64,000 bases of DNA, taken from contig WBMQ01000003.1 in NCBI GenBank assembly GCA_016630905.1, positions 1,736,001 to 1,800,000 of the forward strand, read 5' to 3'. This document shows, piece by piece, positions 11,508 to 21,900 of the stretch. The stretch is from Capillidium heterosporum. Lineage: Eukaryota; Entomophthoromycota; Entomophthoromycetes; Entomophthorales; Capillidiaceae. The translations under genes and the position numbers were made by a program. The notes under the pieces were generated by a model, which was not told where the DNA came from, ran no database searches, and worked only from the letters and a program-made list of their open reading frames with translations. Each line of letters opens with the position of its first letter. The stretch's first letter is position 1.

Positions 11508-12934
11508 CTATAAGGTTAGTGGGTTAGGTTTGAACGACGCCTTATCCATCTCCAACGATTTGAGTTGACCGCAGGCCGCCATAATGTCTATAAAAATTAG
11601 AAACCAGGATCTTAAAATGCAAATCTACCTAAGCCTTTGGAATATCTAACGGTGGCCATCACTCCATTATCCGTTACCACCTTAGCAAACTGTAAAATCT
11701 TATCCAAATCGGTACATTGAAACTCGGAACCGGGCCATGGGTTGAACGGACTATATATGTTTTGAAAAACTTGCGTTAGTAAGTGAAAAAGATGTAAAAG
11801 CCGTACATAAGGTTGACGTGGGAAGGGATATATTTCAATAACTTAGCTAACTCTCGTGCCTCTGCCATACTGTCGTTGACATCCTTTAACATGACGTACT
11901 CGAATGTTATCCTTGAAGTAGTTGGAGTAGCCAACTTGGTAAACTCTCTACAAGCCTCCATTAGGCTAGCGATGTTGTACTGCAAATTTAAGGGAACTAA
12001 GCGTGATCGTGTATCATCGTTGGTGGCATGCAGTGAAACGGCTAAACTAACCCCTAAGTCACTAGCCAACTTGGGGATCAAGGGAACAACGCCTGATGTT
12101 GAGACAGTTACCCTAGGTTTGGGAAAACTTAAGCCGGTTGGGTCGGTTATCACTTTGATAGCTTTGGATACGTTCCTTTTAAAGAAGGCCAGATTAGAGG
12201 AATTTGATATAAAAAGCTACTTGTAGTTGTAGAGGGGTTCACCCTGTCCCATGAAAACTATGTTACTAATTGGTTTCTTCTTGGTTTCTTCTACGGGAAA
12301 GTACTTTAAACGCGTGGCGAACGCCATAAACTGCCCGACTATCTCACCACTCTTTAAGTTCCGTAAAAGCTTCTGCGTCCCTGTGAAGCAGAACTTACAG
12401 TTTAAAGAACATCCTACTTGGCTGGAGACACATAAGGTACGCCGTAAGTTGTCGGGAATTAGGACGGTTTCGACTTTGCCACTTGGTTTCAAAGGGAAGA
12501 GGCATTTCATGGTACCGTCATTGGAAATCAGTGGGTTCTAATTGTTTTTAAAGTTAGATGGATTGAAGGAAATGGAAAGTTTACTTCGATAGTTGGGTAG
12601 GAAATGGAAAAGTTAGTCTCGAGCTTTTGGCGTACCAGTTTGTTGAGATCGGTCATCTTGTTGAAATCTTTTATACCTACGTAAAGAAGCAGAAAACTTT
12701 AAAAAAAATATACTTGATAAGAAAAGTACCTTTGACATAGATCCATTTGTAAACTATGTTGGGGATGTAGCTGGGTAAGTCTTCCAGTTTGTTGAGCAAT
12801 TCCACCTTAAGCTCTTCCTTGGGTAAACCCAAAAGCTCAATACGTTTTGGAACTTCATCACTATATTTTCGTATGATGCTGAATTTGAAATTGAATGCTC
12901 TTGGATTTCTCTTCAACATGTTGGCTGCCATCAT
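11508..12934 (-). CDS. rlmN: RlmN/Cfr-family radical SAM rRNA methyltransferase, probably mitochondrial
   Basis: RlmN methylates C2 of adenosine 2503 of large-subunit rRNA (and a tRNA adenosine) by radical-SAM chemistry. Six exons fit: 12934-12730, 12676-12585, 12537-12221, 12175-11807, 11750-11629 and 11587-11508, giving 394 residues. Features in order: a basic, Arg/Lys-rich N-terminus ([13 protein letters not shown]) like a mitochondrial presequence; an N-terminal domain with YKWIYVKG; the 4Fe-4S cluster motif [49 protein letters not shown] region; and AACGQL, which holds the second catalytic cysteine. Both essential cysteines are present, so it should be active. Diverges from RPA12 across 360 bp. 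Intron 3 uses an AAG acceptor. Confidence 0.93.
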
Positions 12935-13294
12935 TCTACTCTAAAAATGATTCACTTGCTGGTCTTTGTAGCTTGAAGTTATTCTTGAAAAATCTTTGTT
13001 TTCTTGTAGGGCGAATGGAGCTTAACTACTCAAACTGATTATTGGAATGACAGTTTTACCCTACTTGCTAAGCAAACCATAGAGTAAGCTGAAAAAAAGT
13101 TGAAAGCTAAATAATAATTATTTAACTATAATCAGTTTCTATTTGCTACATATTTTACCCATCAATATATTACACTAATTGGACAAACTACTCGATCTGA
13201 AAAATGCTTTTCTAATCATTCCAAGTCAATTATAAACCAACTTTGAAAATTTTATCACCAACTTCCAACCCCCAATCAAAGCTAATCGATAACA
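12935..13294. promoter_or_regulatory. Divergent promoter region, RlmN-like / RPA12
   Basis: 360 bp separates the two start codons. Both products serve ribosome production (mitochondrial rRNA modification, rRNA transcription), so shared control is possible, but no specific element is recognised. Confidence 0.45.
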
Positions 13295-13841
13295 ATGAGC
13301 ACCGAACAAGTTCGAACGATAGGGTCCATGTCCTTCTGCCCTCAATGTGGCAATCTATTCGATAGACCAACTGAGAACCCATTGATAACCTGCAAAGGGT
13401 GTAACTTTACCGTCAAGCTAAACAGTACACTATTTCTAAATATCAACCTATACTTACTTTACAGCAACTTAGTTAAAAAGTCCACTTTGAAATCTAAAAG
13501 TTTACCTAACGCCCTAAAGTCTTCCTTACGGTCCAAACGAGAGCTAGTACAGAGGTCTTCAACTGCAAAGGAAGCAGCAGCTACCGTAATTTTTTTCTTT
13601 TTAATAGATTTTATTAAATTTGCTTTCTTTTTGTAACTGTAATAGATTAAGGAGAAGTGTGCCAAGTGTGGAGCTCCTGAGATGTCCTTCCATACTATGC
13701 AACTGAGGTCGGCTGATGAAGGGCAAACGGTTTTCTACAACTGCACCAAGTGTGGGTATGTATTTTAATATCCATTTTATATACATTTACGGCTGCTAAC
13801 GAAAAAAATATTCTAGGTACAAGTACTCCATCAACAGTTAA
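13295..13841 (+). CDS. RPA12: RNA polymerase I subunit RPA12 (A12.2)
   Basis: A12.2 is the TFIIS-like subunit that gives Pol I RNA-cleavage and termination activity in the nucleolus. Exons 13295-13424, 13473-13585, 13646-13755 and 13817-13841 encode 125 residues, matching the usual length. The N-terminal zinc ribbon reads CPQCGNLF...CKGC. The C-terminal ribbon reads [24 protein letters not shown] then CTKCGY, with the acidic RSADE hairpin that enters the active site intact. Intron 1 (48 nt) has no in-frame stop, but excising it to the CTTAG acceptor removes a hydrophobic insert foreign to the family. Excising only to the earlier ACAG would create a stop. Confidence 0.93.
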
Positions 13842-15206
13842 GAAAGATAACCTTTCAACTTTTTATAGAAATAAACGGCACTTTTGGTTTACTTGGATGT
13901 TGAAGTATGAATTGTATTAATTGGCAAGTAAATTTTAGTACGTTTCAACTAGGTAGTTGTAACTATTTATTTATAATAAATTGAAGGAAGTTGCCTTTAT
14001 AGAATTGGTGTTGGTTTTTTAAAGTATATTGGCAAAGCATTAGTAGAAGGATGTCTATAAATAATATCGGCTTTCGCTATCTATTGAAAAGTTTTAGTTA
14101 GTTTTTTGAAGTACCTTTGTAGTACTAAATTAGTGTTTACAAATACATATTTTTCAAATTTAACTCAGTATTGCGTCTATCATAAATTTTGCTAGATATA
14201 TAACAAAGCCATGAGTTTTAACAAATATAAAAAATCTGAACATATATTTATATCTTTAATGCACATGCTTTAGTATATATTTTCAGATCGTAGAGATCCT
14301 ATTGAGCTTCTAAAAAGTAGTCAAAGTATATACTATCTCTATCAATTCTTTTTAATATTAAATAATCATAATATAGGTTAGTAGATACTTAGATATCGGT
14401 TCTTAAGAAATTGAAAACTAGCCTCTATATATTTATGACTATAGTGATTATAAGTGACCTATTCAATAATGGTTGCTGATAGAAGATACCTTGAATGAGG
14501 AATGGTAGCCTACTATAGTGATACCAGCAAAATCATAAGAATGGTAAAGGTAGGATAACTATCTAAACAGCTTAGTATTGTTTTCTCAGATGGATTTTCA
14601 TGAAATCTGGCTGCATATACAAACAGGTTGATACAATATAGATAGTATATTGTAAGTATGCCCTTCATTTCAATAAGTTTTATATTTGTAACCAATATAC
14701 CATTTCTTCCAATCCAATCACTTTAAAGTTGACTAAATATTCCAACAGGGTAGTAAAGGATCAACTTGTATCGGACTATTTAAATTTCGGATAAATTTCT
14801 ATTCAGCAACTACCTGTCCCACGTTGTTACCGACCCATTTTGAGGGGTTCCATCGACGATCGTGACAAGCCATTCTAGAGCTGTGGTCCAACCTAACGGT
14901 TTAAAACTTTTGTAATTGGACTTTTACGCCATCTACTTTTCCTAATTAGGATTTTTAAACTTTCAGTTCATGCTATTGGTTACAATTCAAGAAATGTCAC
15001 ACCAAATGACGAAACCTAGCATATTTTTCATACCCATTGGCTGCTTTAGGACTAGTAACGATGTAAAGGTAATGTAGAGATTGGGTTGCCTACTTTTAAA
15101 CTTGACGAGCTAGCCGCGTAGCAACCGAACTGACTTTACTTTTATTGAAATCGTACCGTTGTTGAGATAGATTAAATACCGCCTTTAAACTTATATTTTG
15201 ACAAGA
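13842..15206. other. Gene-poor stretch, RPA12 to endosulfine
   Basis: 1.36 kb. A 51-codon minus-strand frame from the ATG at 14668 down to 14513 begins with a hydrophobic segment and could be a tiny secreted peptide, but it is unsupported otherwise. A slightly GC-richer patch at 14815-14900 contains no long frame. Nothing else is seen. Confidence 0.4.
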
Positions 15207-15614
15207 ATGATCCCAGCTAAGCAGAACAAAATTGATTTAAGCGTAACTCATATATATCTTATTTTGAATTAACTTTTCTATAGAAATTGAACGAAGAGGA
15301 ATTGAAGGCGTTCCGCATGTACGGTAAGCTTCCCGACAACAAAAAGAACTTATTGACTGCCAAAGTTCCGGTACCTTTTTAAAAATATCCTTCCCCTAAT
15401 TTTAATTTTTACAAAGGAACGCAAATACTTTGACAGTGGTGATTACGCTATGCAGAAGGCGGGGAAACCGGTTGCCATTGGTTCGGAACATCCTTCACCT
15501 GAAACTATCCCACACTCCAGCCCTATAACTGCAAACAACAATTTGAACAAACCAGTTACCAAGGAGAGTCATCTTATTCATACCATTGACGACCAGCCCG
15601 ATGCTAAACCTTAG
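15207..15614 (+). CDS. IGO1: Endosulfine/ARPP19 (Igo1) family PP2A-B55 inhibitor
   Basis: Endosulfines, once phosphorylated by Greatwall/Rim15, inhibit PP2A-B55 and control mitotic or quiescence entry. Exons 15207-15242, 15284-15370 and 15417-15614 encode 106 residues. The invariant core KYFDSGDYAMQKAG is intact, including the serine that Greatwall-type kinases phosphorylate. It is preceded by LNEEELKAFRMYGKLP, the second conserved block. The C-terminus is polar and disordered (HPSPETIPHSSP and onward). Length and block order are typical. The start ATG (MIPAKQNKIDLS) precedes an intron at codon 12; intron 2 uses an AAG acceptor. Confidence 0.92.
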
Positions 15615-16710
15615 TAATGTTCCCTTTGCTTACTATGCTCTCGATTCCTATGTGATTGTAAAGGATGCCAAACCCGATAGTTCTATTTACCTCTTCACTT
15701 TTGCTACGTACCGATACTTTTTTTCGATTGGCTACCAATTAAACGACACTACTTTAATTTTTTTGAAATGTGCCTTTAGTATTGCATTAGGTACTATTTA
15801 TTTTGTAAACTATATGGCTACTTTTTCTTGGTATAGTTATTCATATAAGGATTGAATGTTTTCATAATTGGATCCTCTGATTAATAGGATACTGCTATCT
15901 ATATACAGCGAGCTTAATTCTATATCTTAATAGGTGTTGGAAGGTATTTTGTTTAGTCTTAACAGATCACCGAATTCTCATTCTAAAGGCCTACTATTCA
16001 ATAGGAATTATGGATACTTTTGCTAAATATAAGTGAAGTATCTATAAAATGAGCTTTAAATAAACTTTATAAACACATTGCTTTTGGTTAACCTTCTCGC
16101 TATTGATACTAAATCAACAGATGTATTCCTTTTTGCAAATGTAGTAAATCATATGTATTAGTAAGGATAGTTGATTTTTCAAATCAACTAGTTCTTATCA
16201 AAGTACACTCAGTCTTGGTGACTATTGAAAATTCACTATATATCCAAAAGAAGATTAACATACACCTCAGTTGTGCTGTTTTATTGATTATCTAATGCAA
16301 TCAATCATCCACTTGAACTTATTCCATGTTATAAAATTTTTCAAGTCCTATCGATATCTGTAAATGGATAGGCGCTAATATTACTTTTAGATTTATTCAT
16401 CAATATTTAATATACTACTATAGCTATCAAGTAATGCTATAAGTATGGGTACTTATTTTATCCATTAAACAGCTAAAGTAGTTTATAAATCGAAATATAC
16501 CTCAACAAAAGCCCCATTGAAGCTAAAGTAGATATATTCATATATTCAAATTAATTATATAAGACATATATAAGTAGAGCTGTTTATTATTTTACTATAC
16601 AACAATAATAAATTTAAAAAGGTACTTAATCCCCAAGGTAGCATATGCTGTTGAAATTAAAAAATAAGCTAAAACCAACCTACTTCCAACAAAAAACTAC
16701 AATTTAGACT
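15615..16710. other. Convergent intergenic region, endosulfine / ankyrin gene
   Basis: 1.1 kb of AT-rich sequence. A 90-codon open frame overlapping the endosulfine 3' end (15586-15855) has no family features and is treated as chance. No repeats or RNA genes seen. Confidence 0.45.
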
Positions 16711-17842
16711 CTACCACTTGGGAAGCTGATGAGCAATTTGTGCCCACCTACGCCGCCTAACCTGACTAGCATCATTCTTTAAAGGTTCTGTGGTCCACAT
16801 ATGAGCCGGCTCTGCAAAGGATTTTGCATAATACCACCCTTCTTCTGGCTTATTGTTCGAGTTGGAAGGTACAACGGACAATTCCGAGTTCCACACCCAC
16901 CGCGATCGATTAGGCAAAAGTGAAGATTCGGGTAATGGGAGTAAATTCTTCTGCACCTGATGCCCGTTGGATTTCAGCGCAAAGGGGTAGACACGATCTT
17001 TTTCCATCAAGAATTCTGGAGAGTAATTGGGCTGGGTAGATCCGGTGAAGAATTGCTTGATTTTTAGGACAGGTTTGTTGCGTTGATTCTCGTAGAGATA
17101 TACCAGTTTAGTGGGATGCGCCCCCTCCAAAGTATCTTGGTTTTCGACTAAAAAGGCGAGCTCGGCCGACTCAAGTAGGTCACAGATGGTATATTTGGAA
17201 TCGAAGGCGGCGATGGAGTATGCTGTCTCACCTATAGCGTCCGCTATAAGGATATCGCAAATTGGCTGCTTCAAGGCGAGCAGGTACTTGATGGCATCGA
17301 GGCAATCCCTAGTGACGGCAATCATGAGGGGTGTAACCCCCCTACTTGTTTGGGCGTTGACATCGACGTTCCCAAGCTCAATTAGGACCTTACAAGTTTC
17401 CACCTGGTTGTTGCCAGCTGCTTTATGAAGTGGAGTTGAGCCATGTTCGTCGCAAAGTTCAGCATCAGCACCACTGCTTATGAGGAGAGAGACTATCTCA
17501 GTATGTCCTTCTTTACTTGCTTTAGCGATGGCCGTCTATTAAAAAAGTAAGTTTAGGTTAAAAATTGAAAAATACCTCTCCAGAATCGGTAACATAATCC
17601 AAATTGAGATCACAACGGTTGAGTAGTAGCTTGACGATAGAAGTAAATCCTTTGGAAGCAGCTACATATAACGGGGATAGGTTATCTTTGAAAGGATAGT
17701 TGTTAAGTTGGACTTTGATATGGGCGTAGTCGGCAAATTCGTTCAACCATTCAGTTAGTTCCGTCTCGTCATTAAGCTTTACGGCCTCGATAATTTTGAT
17801 CAGAGTATTCTGCACCGAAGAACTAAGTTCCGAAAATGCCAT
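16711..17842 (-). CDS. Ankyrin-repeat protein with DysF-like C-terminal region
   Basis: Two exons, 17842-17576 and 17535-16711, give 363 residues. Ankyrin repeats occupy about residues 30-195: SPLYVAASKGFTSIVKLLL, TAIAKASKEGHTEIVSLLI, STPLHKAAGNNQVETCKVLI and TPLMIAVTRDCLDAIKYLL are visible. The C-terminal 60 residues have the spacing of DysF domains of peroxins and ferlins: RWVWNSE, then GWYYAKSF, then VRRRRW. Family knowledge: DysF domains sit in membrane-remodelling proteins such as Pex30 and dysferlin. No transmembrane segment is seen here, so it may be a soluble adaptor. The DysF assignment is by motif spacing only. An upstream frame overlaps its start (see next entry). Confidence 0.75.
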
Positions 17843-18062
17843 ACGAGGTGTATGGTGTTTGATAGGGAGATTTCATTTGAAAATTAGAAATTTGCGGTGA
17901 AGTTTCCTCATGGATAAGCTCGATTTGATCATCGTAATCATCTAAACCAATTACCAAAGGCTCTAGATCCAAATCTCTGTAAAGTGGAAACTGATCTTGA
18001 ATTATGGAGTGGTAGATAGCATGGTCTTGAGACAGTATTATTGGAGTTGTAAAAGTTGGCAT
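17823..18062 (-). other. Upstream ORF overlapping the ankyrin gene start
   Basis: A 79-codon frame begins at ATG 18062 and stops 20 nt inside the ankyrin coding sequence in a different frame. Composition is protein-like (acidic stretch around residues 32-52, few rare codons) and no low complexity is visible. It could be a regulatory uORF, or a first exon or frame whose join I cannot find. No GT-AG pair links it in frame. Confidence 0.4.
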
Positions 18063-18764
18063 TCTGGTAACTTGGCTCTGAGAAGTATGGTTGAGTAAGC
18101 CTGATGAAAGCTAAATCCGGCTACCAAAAGTTAGATGTGGAATGATTTGGTTGAATATTTCTCCAATTTTGGGATATTTACCCTTTGGGGCAGGATAATT
18201 CTGGCCAATAATAGTTCCTTTCTTGAGTAACTTATTGGTAGCATAGCCATGCGCCCTACATATCCTTTATTCTAAATGGATGGATGTAGTATGTGCTGTG
18301 TAAACTATCCCACTATATACTAGCAAAACGGATATATTTTTCAGTAGCTATGGGTAACACCGTTCCAAGTACAAGCTAATTAATATTTAAAAGGATAAAA
18401 GTGCTTGTTATTAATGACATTCTAAGTGGTGCTGGTAATAATATATTAAGCTATTGTCTAGAATGCTACCCAATGTTTATATCTACACTTCCTTTTTACT
18501 TCTAATAGATACATCACTTTGTACATATCTCCTATATTTGACTGCTAGATATCTATCGATATTGACATCGTTTTCAATAGAGCTGCTATCACCTCCTCGA
18601 TAGTAGTAGCAACCCTCTGAGCATACAACAGTCTCAGATTAGTTTATCTGAGTAGTTGGATTCTAGTGAAACTAAAACAACGAATTACCTTCCATCATTT
18701 ATTAGGGCTGCAGTTAAATAGCCAAAGTTTTGGCCAAATTGATCAATAAGCGGCAATTCTCGAG
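18063..18764. promoter_or_regulatory. Divergent intergenic region, ankyrin / Sel1-kinase
   Basis: About 700 bp between the divergent frames, AT-rich. Contains both promoters. No element recognised. Confidence 0.4.
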
Positions 18765-21700
18765 ATGTTTAGCTTTGGTAATAAATTCAAGGGAAATGAA
18801 TCTATTTTCCACTTGCTTGAAGAGCTTATTTCAAATCAAAGACAAAGTTGGTACTCAGCTGCAAGTTCTATGGAGGATCTCGACACCTACTTCAACGACG
18901 ACAGTTCAGCTGTTTACGAGCAAGGTAAACCACAACTTGAAAAACAACAAATCCCAGCGTAAATTGGACGACTACAACGAGCATATCCAGTACAAAGATG
19001 TCGACAAGGTAAAGGTTATTGGCAAAGGCATGTTTGGTAAGGTGTACAAGTGTATCTACAAGAAAGAGACGTACGCCCTGAAGACTCTCACAAACTCTTC
19101 AAAGCAGAACCCTAAGGATCGGGAACGGCATTTGATATCGCTGAAGCTGGAGGCTAGAGCACTTTCGCAAATAAGAGTCTGTGATTACGTAATACAACTG
19201 GTAGGCACATGTGTAGATTCACACAACCAAACTTGCATCCTTATGGAGTATGTGCACGGACCTAACCTCCACCAATTTATGGAGAACTTCCACCACCGGA
19301 TACCCTGGTCCAAAAAGGAAGCCTTAGCTTGGGAGATCGCTACCGGAGTTGCATTTATACATGACAATAATATACTGCACCGTGACTTGAAGTCAGACAA
19401 CATCTTGATATCCCTGCTGCCCAACAATCTCGTAAAGAAAGACAATGACGATATAACCAAGTTTATGAAGAAGGAGCCTAGCCTAGACTACATTCACGCC
19501 AAGATCGCTGACTTTGGTATATGTAAGATAACGACCGATATCTACTCTACAGCTGAATCTTTTCGAGGAGCTGGTTCTCCTCCCTGGATGGCTCCAGAGC
19601 TGTGTATGGATGAGACTTTAAGCCCTTCAAAGCAGTCGGATGTATACAGCCTTGGGTGGATCTTGTGGGAGTTGGCTGTCAACGACGGTAAGAGACCCTA
19701 CGAAGGACACAATATGAACCAGATTTTCCAATTCAAACTTTCGGGATACGTCGAACCTTTACCTGAAGGAACTCCCGATTATTACCGCGATTTAGTAACC
19801 GTATGTACCTCGTACGATCCCAAAAACAGACCGCTTGCCGACCAAGTAGTTGCAACTATCCTCGACTCAAGGGAACAACAGGAAGAAGTAGAGGTCCTAG
19901 GGAATTACAAAACCGTCGGCAACATCTACGAAACCAAGATATTCCAAGCCAACACTGTTATTTTGACCGAGCACGACGACCAAGTTAATCAAGAAGCCCT
20001 GTCAAATGGAGAAGGGTTAGTTGTCTCCTTAGCTTCCGAGGAATCCCTACGACGGTTTACCACGGCAGTGAACAAGGAAGAGCTTTTAGAGCATTTGGCA
20101 GCCGAATCTCGGAAGCACGATTCCAAATCTAAAACCGACCTACTAGTTCTCTATGGTGTACGTTCAGAATCAGAACAGGTACTTTTATGTGGTTTAGGTG
20201 ATTGTTATAGTTCTGGAGCCCAGGGATTCACCAACCTTCCCAAAGCAATAGCGCTATACGAGCAAGCAGCATCCATGGGACACGCACCAGCAATCTGCAA
20301 ATTGGGATTGTGCTATAGAGATGGTATCGGTAAACAGCAAAACATAGCCAAGGCCATCCATTGCTTCGAGATGGCGGCCGAACAAGGGGATCCTATAGCC
20401 CAGTGTTGCTTAGGAGAGTGTTATATCTTGGGAATCGGTGTTGAACAGAATCACCTCGAAGCCATCCGCAATTTTGAACTTGCCGCAAACCAAGGTAATG
20501 CCGATGCTCAGATGCAGATCGGAAAATGCTATTACAACGGATTAGGGATAAAGACTGACACCTCCAATGCCCATCACTACTTCAAGATGGCCGCAGTTCA
20601 GAATCACCCTGAAGCCCAGTACATCTTGGGTGTCATGTACGCCCAAGGTATCTCAAGACCCCCGAACCGCAGCGAATCTTACGAATGGTTTTTGAAGGCT
20701 GCTAAATTGAATCACCCCGAAGCGCAGAACAATGTCGGGTCCTGCTACTATTTCGGTAGGGGTGTCACGAGAGACTTTAATATAGCAGTAGATTGGTTCT
20801 ACAAATCGGCTATGCAGGATAACGCCTCGGCCCAAAACAACTTGGGCCACTGCTATGAGATGGGACACGGTGTTAAGTTGAATCTTGAGGAAGCCATCAA
20901 ATGGTTCGGAAAAGCAGCCAATAACAACCACCCCGGTGCCCAGAATTCATTCGGAAACTTCCACTTAGTCGGCAATGGCACTGCCAAGAACTCCAACACA
21001 GCCTTCGAATGGTACGTCAAATCGGCCGAAAACGGACACCCCAGGGGTCAGAAGAACCTAGCGCTGTGCTACTACGAAGGACTAGGCACCATCAAGGACA
21101 TGTACAAGGCCTACCACTGGTACAGCAAGGCGGCCGAGCAAGGTAATGTCGAAGCGAACCTGAAGCTGGGCCGTATGGCCAGCAAAGGCGAGGGTATAAC
21201 GGCCGACCCTATGCTGGCATTCTACTGGTACCACCGTGCCGCTGAAGCAGGGGATCCAGCTGGTCAGGTGGCAGTCGGCAAGTGCTTCTTACGCGGAAAG
21301 GGGGTCCCCAGAGATCTCAATGAAGGGTTCCTGTGGATTAGCAAGGCGGCTGCCCAAAACTATACGACAGCCATCACCTACTTGGGAGTATGTTTTTTGA
21401 ATGGGCATGGGACTCCAAAATCGCCAGTCAAAGCCTACCAGTGCTTTATAAAGTCGGCCTCCTCGGGTTCGGCCCAGGCCCAGTTCCATCTAGCTGACCT
21501 CTACCGTAAGGGAGTCGGAGTTCCCAACGGTGCCGACATGCAGCAAGCCTACCACTACTACGAGCAAGCTGCCTCGCGACATCACCCGTTAGCTTTGTTC
21601 TACCTAGGTGTATGCTATCACCGTGGCCTCGGTGTCAAAGTTGACCTCGAAAGGACGTTGGCCTGCCTCACCGAGTCAGTCCAGTTGGGATGCAAGGAGG

Positions 21701-21900
21701 CCGACGCCTACCTCGACAAGGTGAAGGCACAGCTGACTAGCGACGCTCACAATAACAAGACGTTAGCTCCTGAACCAATCAACCGCCTCCAACACATGAA
21801 AGTGCGCTCCGTATCCAGCGACAATTTACCTATGCACCGACCTTCCCATCCCAACCTCAAATCACGATCCCAGACCGACAAGGACTGTAAGATCCTGTAA
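18765..21900 (+). CDS. Protein kinase with C-terminal Sel1 repeats and CaaX-like end
   Basis: A signalling protein of about 1,000 residues joining a Ser/Thr or TKL-like kinase domain (nt about 19005-19870) to some 13-14 Sel1 repeats (nt about 20215-21720). Kinase motifs: IGKGMFGKVYKC, YALKTL, HRDLKSDN, DFGICKI, PPWMAPE and SDVYSLGWILWELA, all catalytic residues present. Repeats follow A-x-LG-x-CY-x-x-G-x-G, x4-A-x2-W/F-x2-AA-x-x-G pattern. The protein ends DKDCKIL, a possible prenylation box. Sel1-kinase proteins are abundant in early-diverging fungi. The kinase frame opens from a TTG at 18730 with its first ATG at 18796, but an ATG at 18765 in another frame (MFSFGNKF...) looks more protein-like. 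A 73-nt intron 18925-18997 would join them. GC content and codon bias are stronger than in neighbours, suggesting high expression. Confidence 0.87.

Noticed and set aside
14513-14668. 51-codon minus-strand frame with hydrophobic start
   Set aside because: Too short, two hydrophobic stretches in AT-rich DNA are expected by chance, and no promoter-like or conserved feature supports it.
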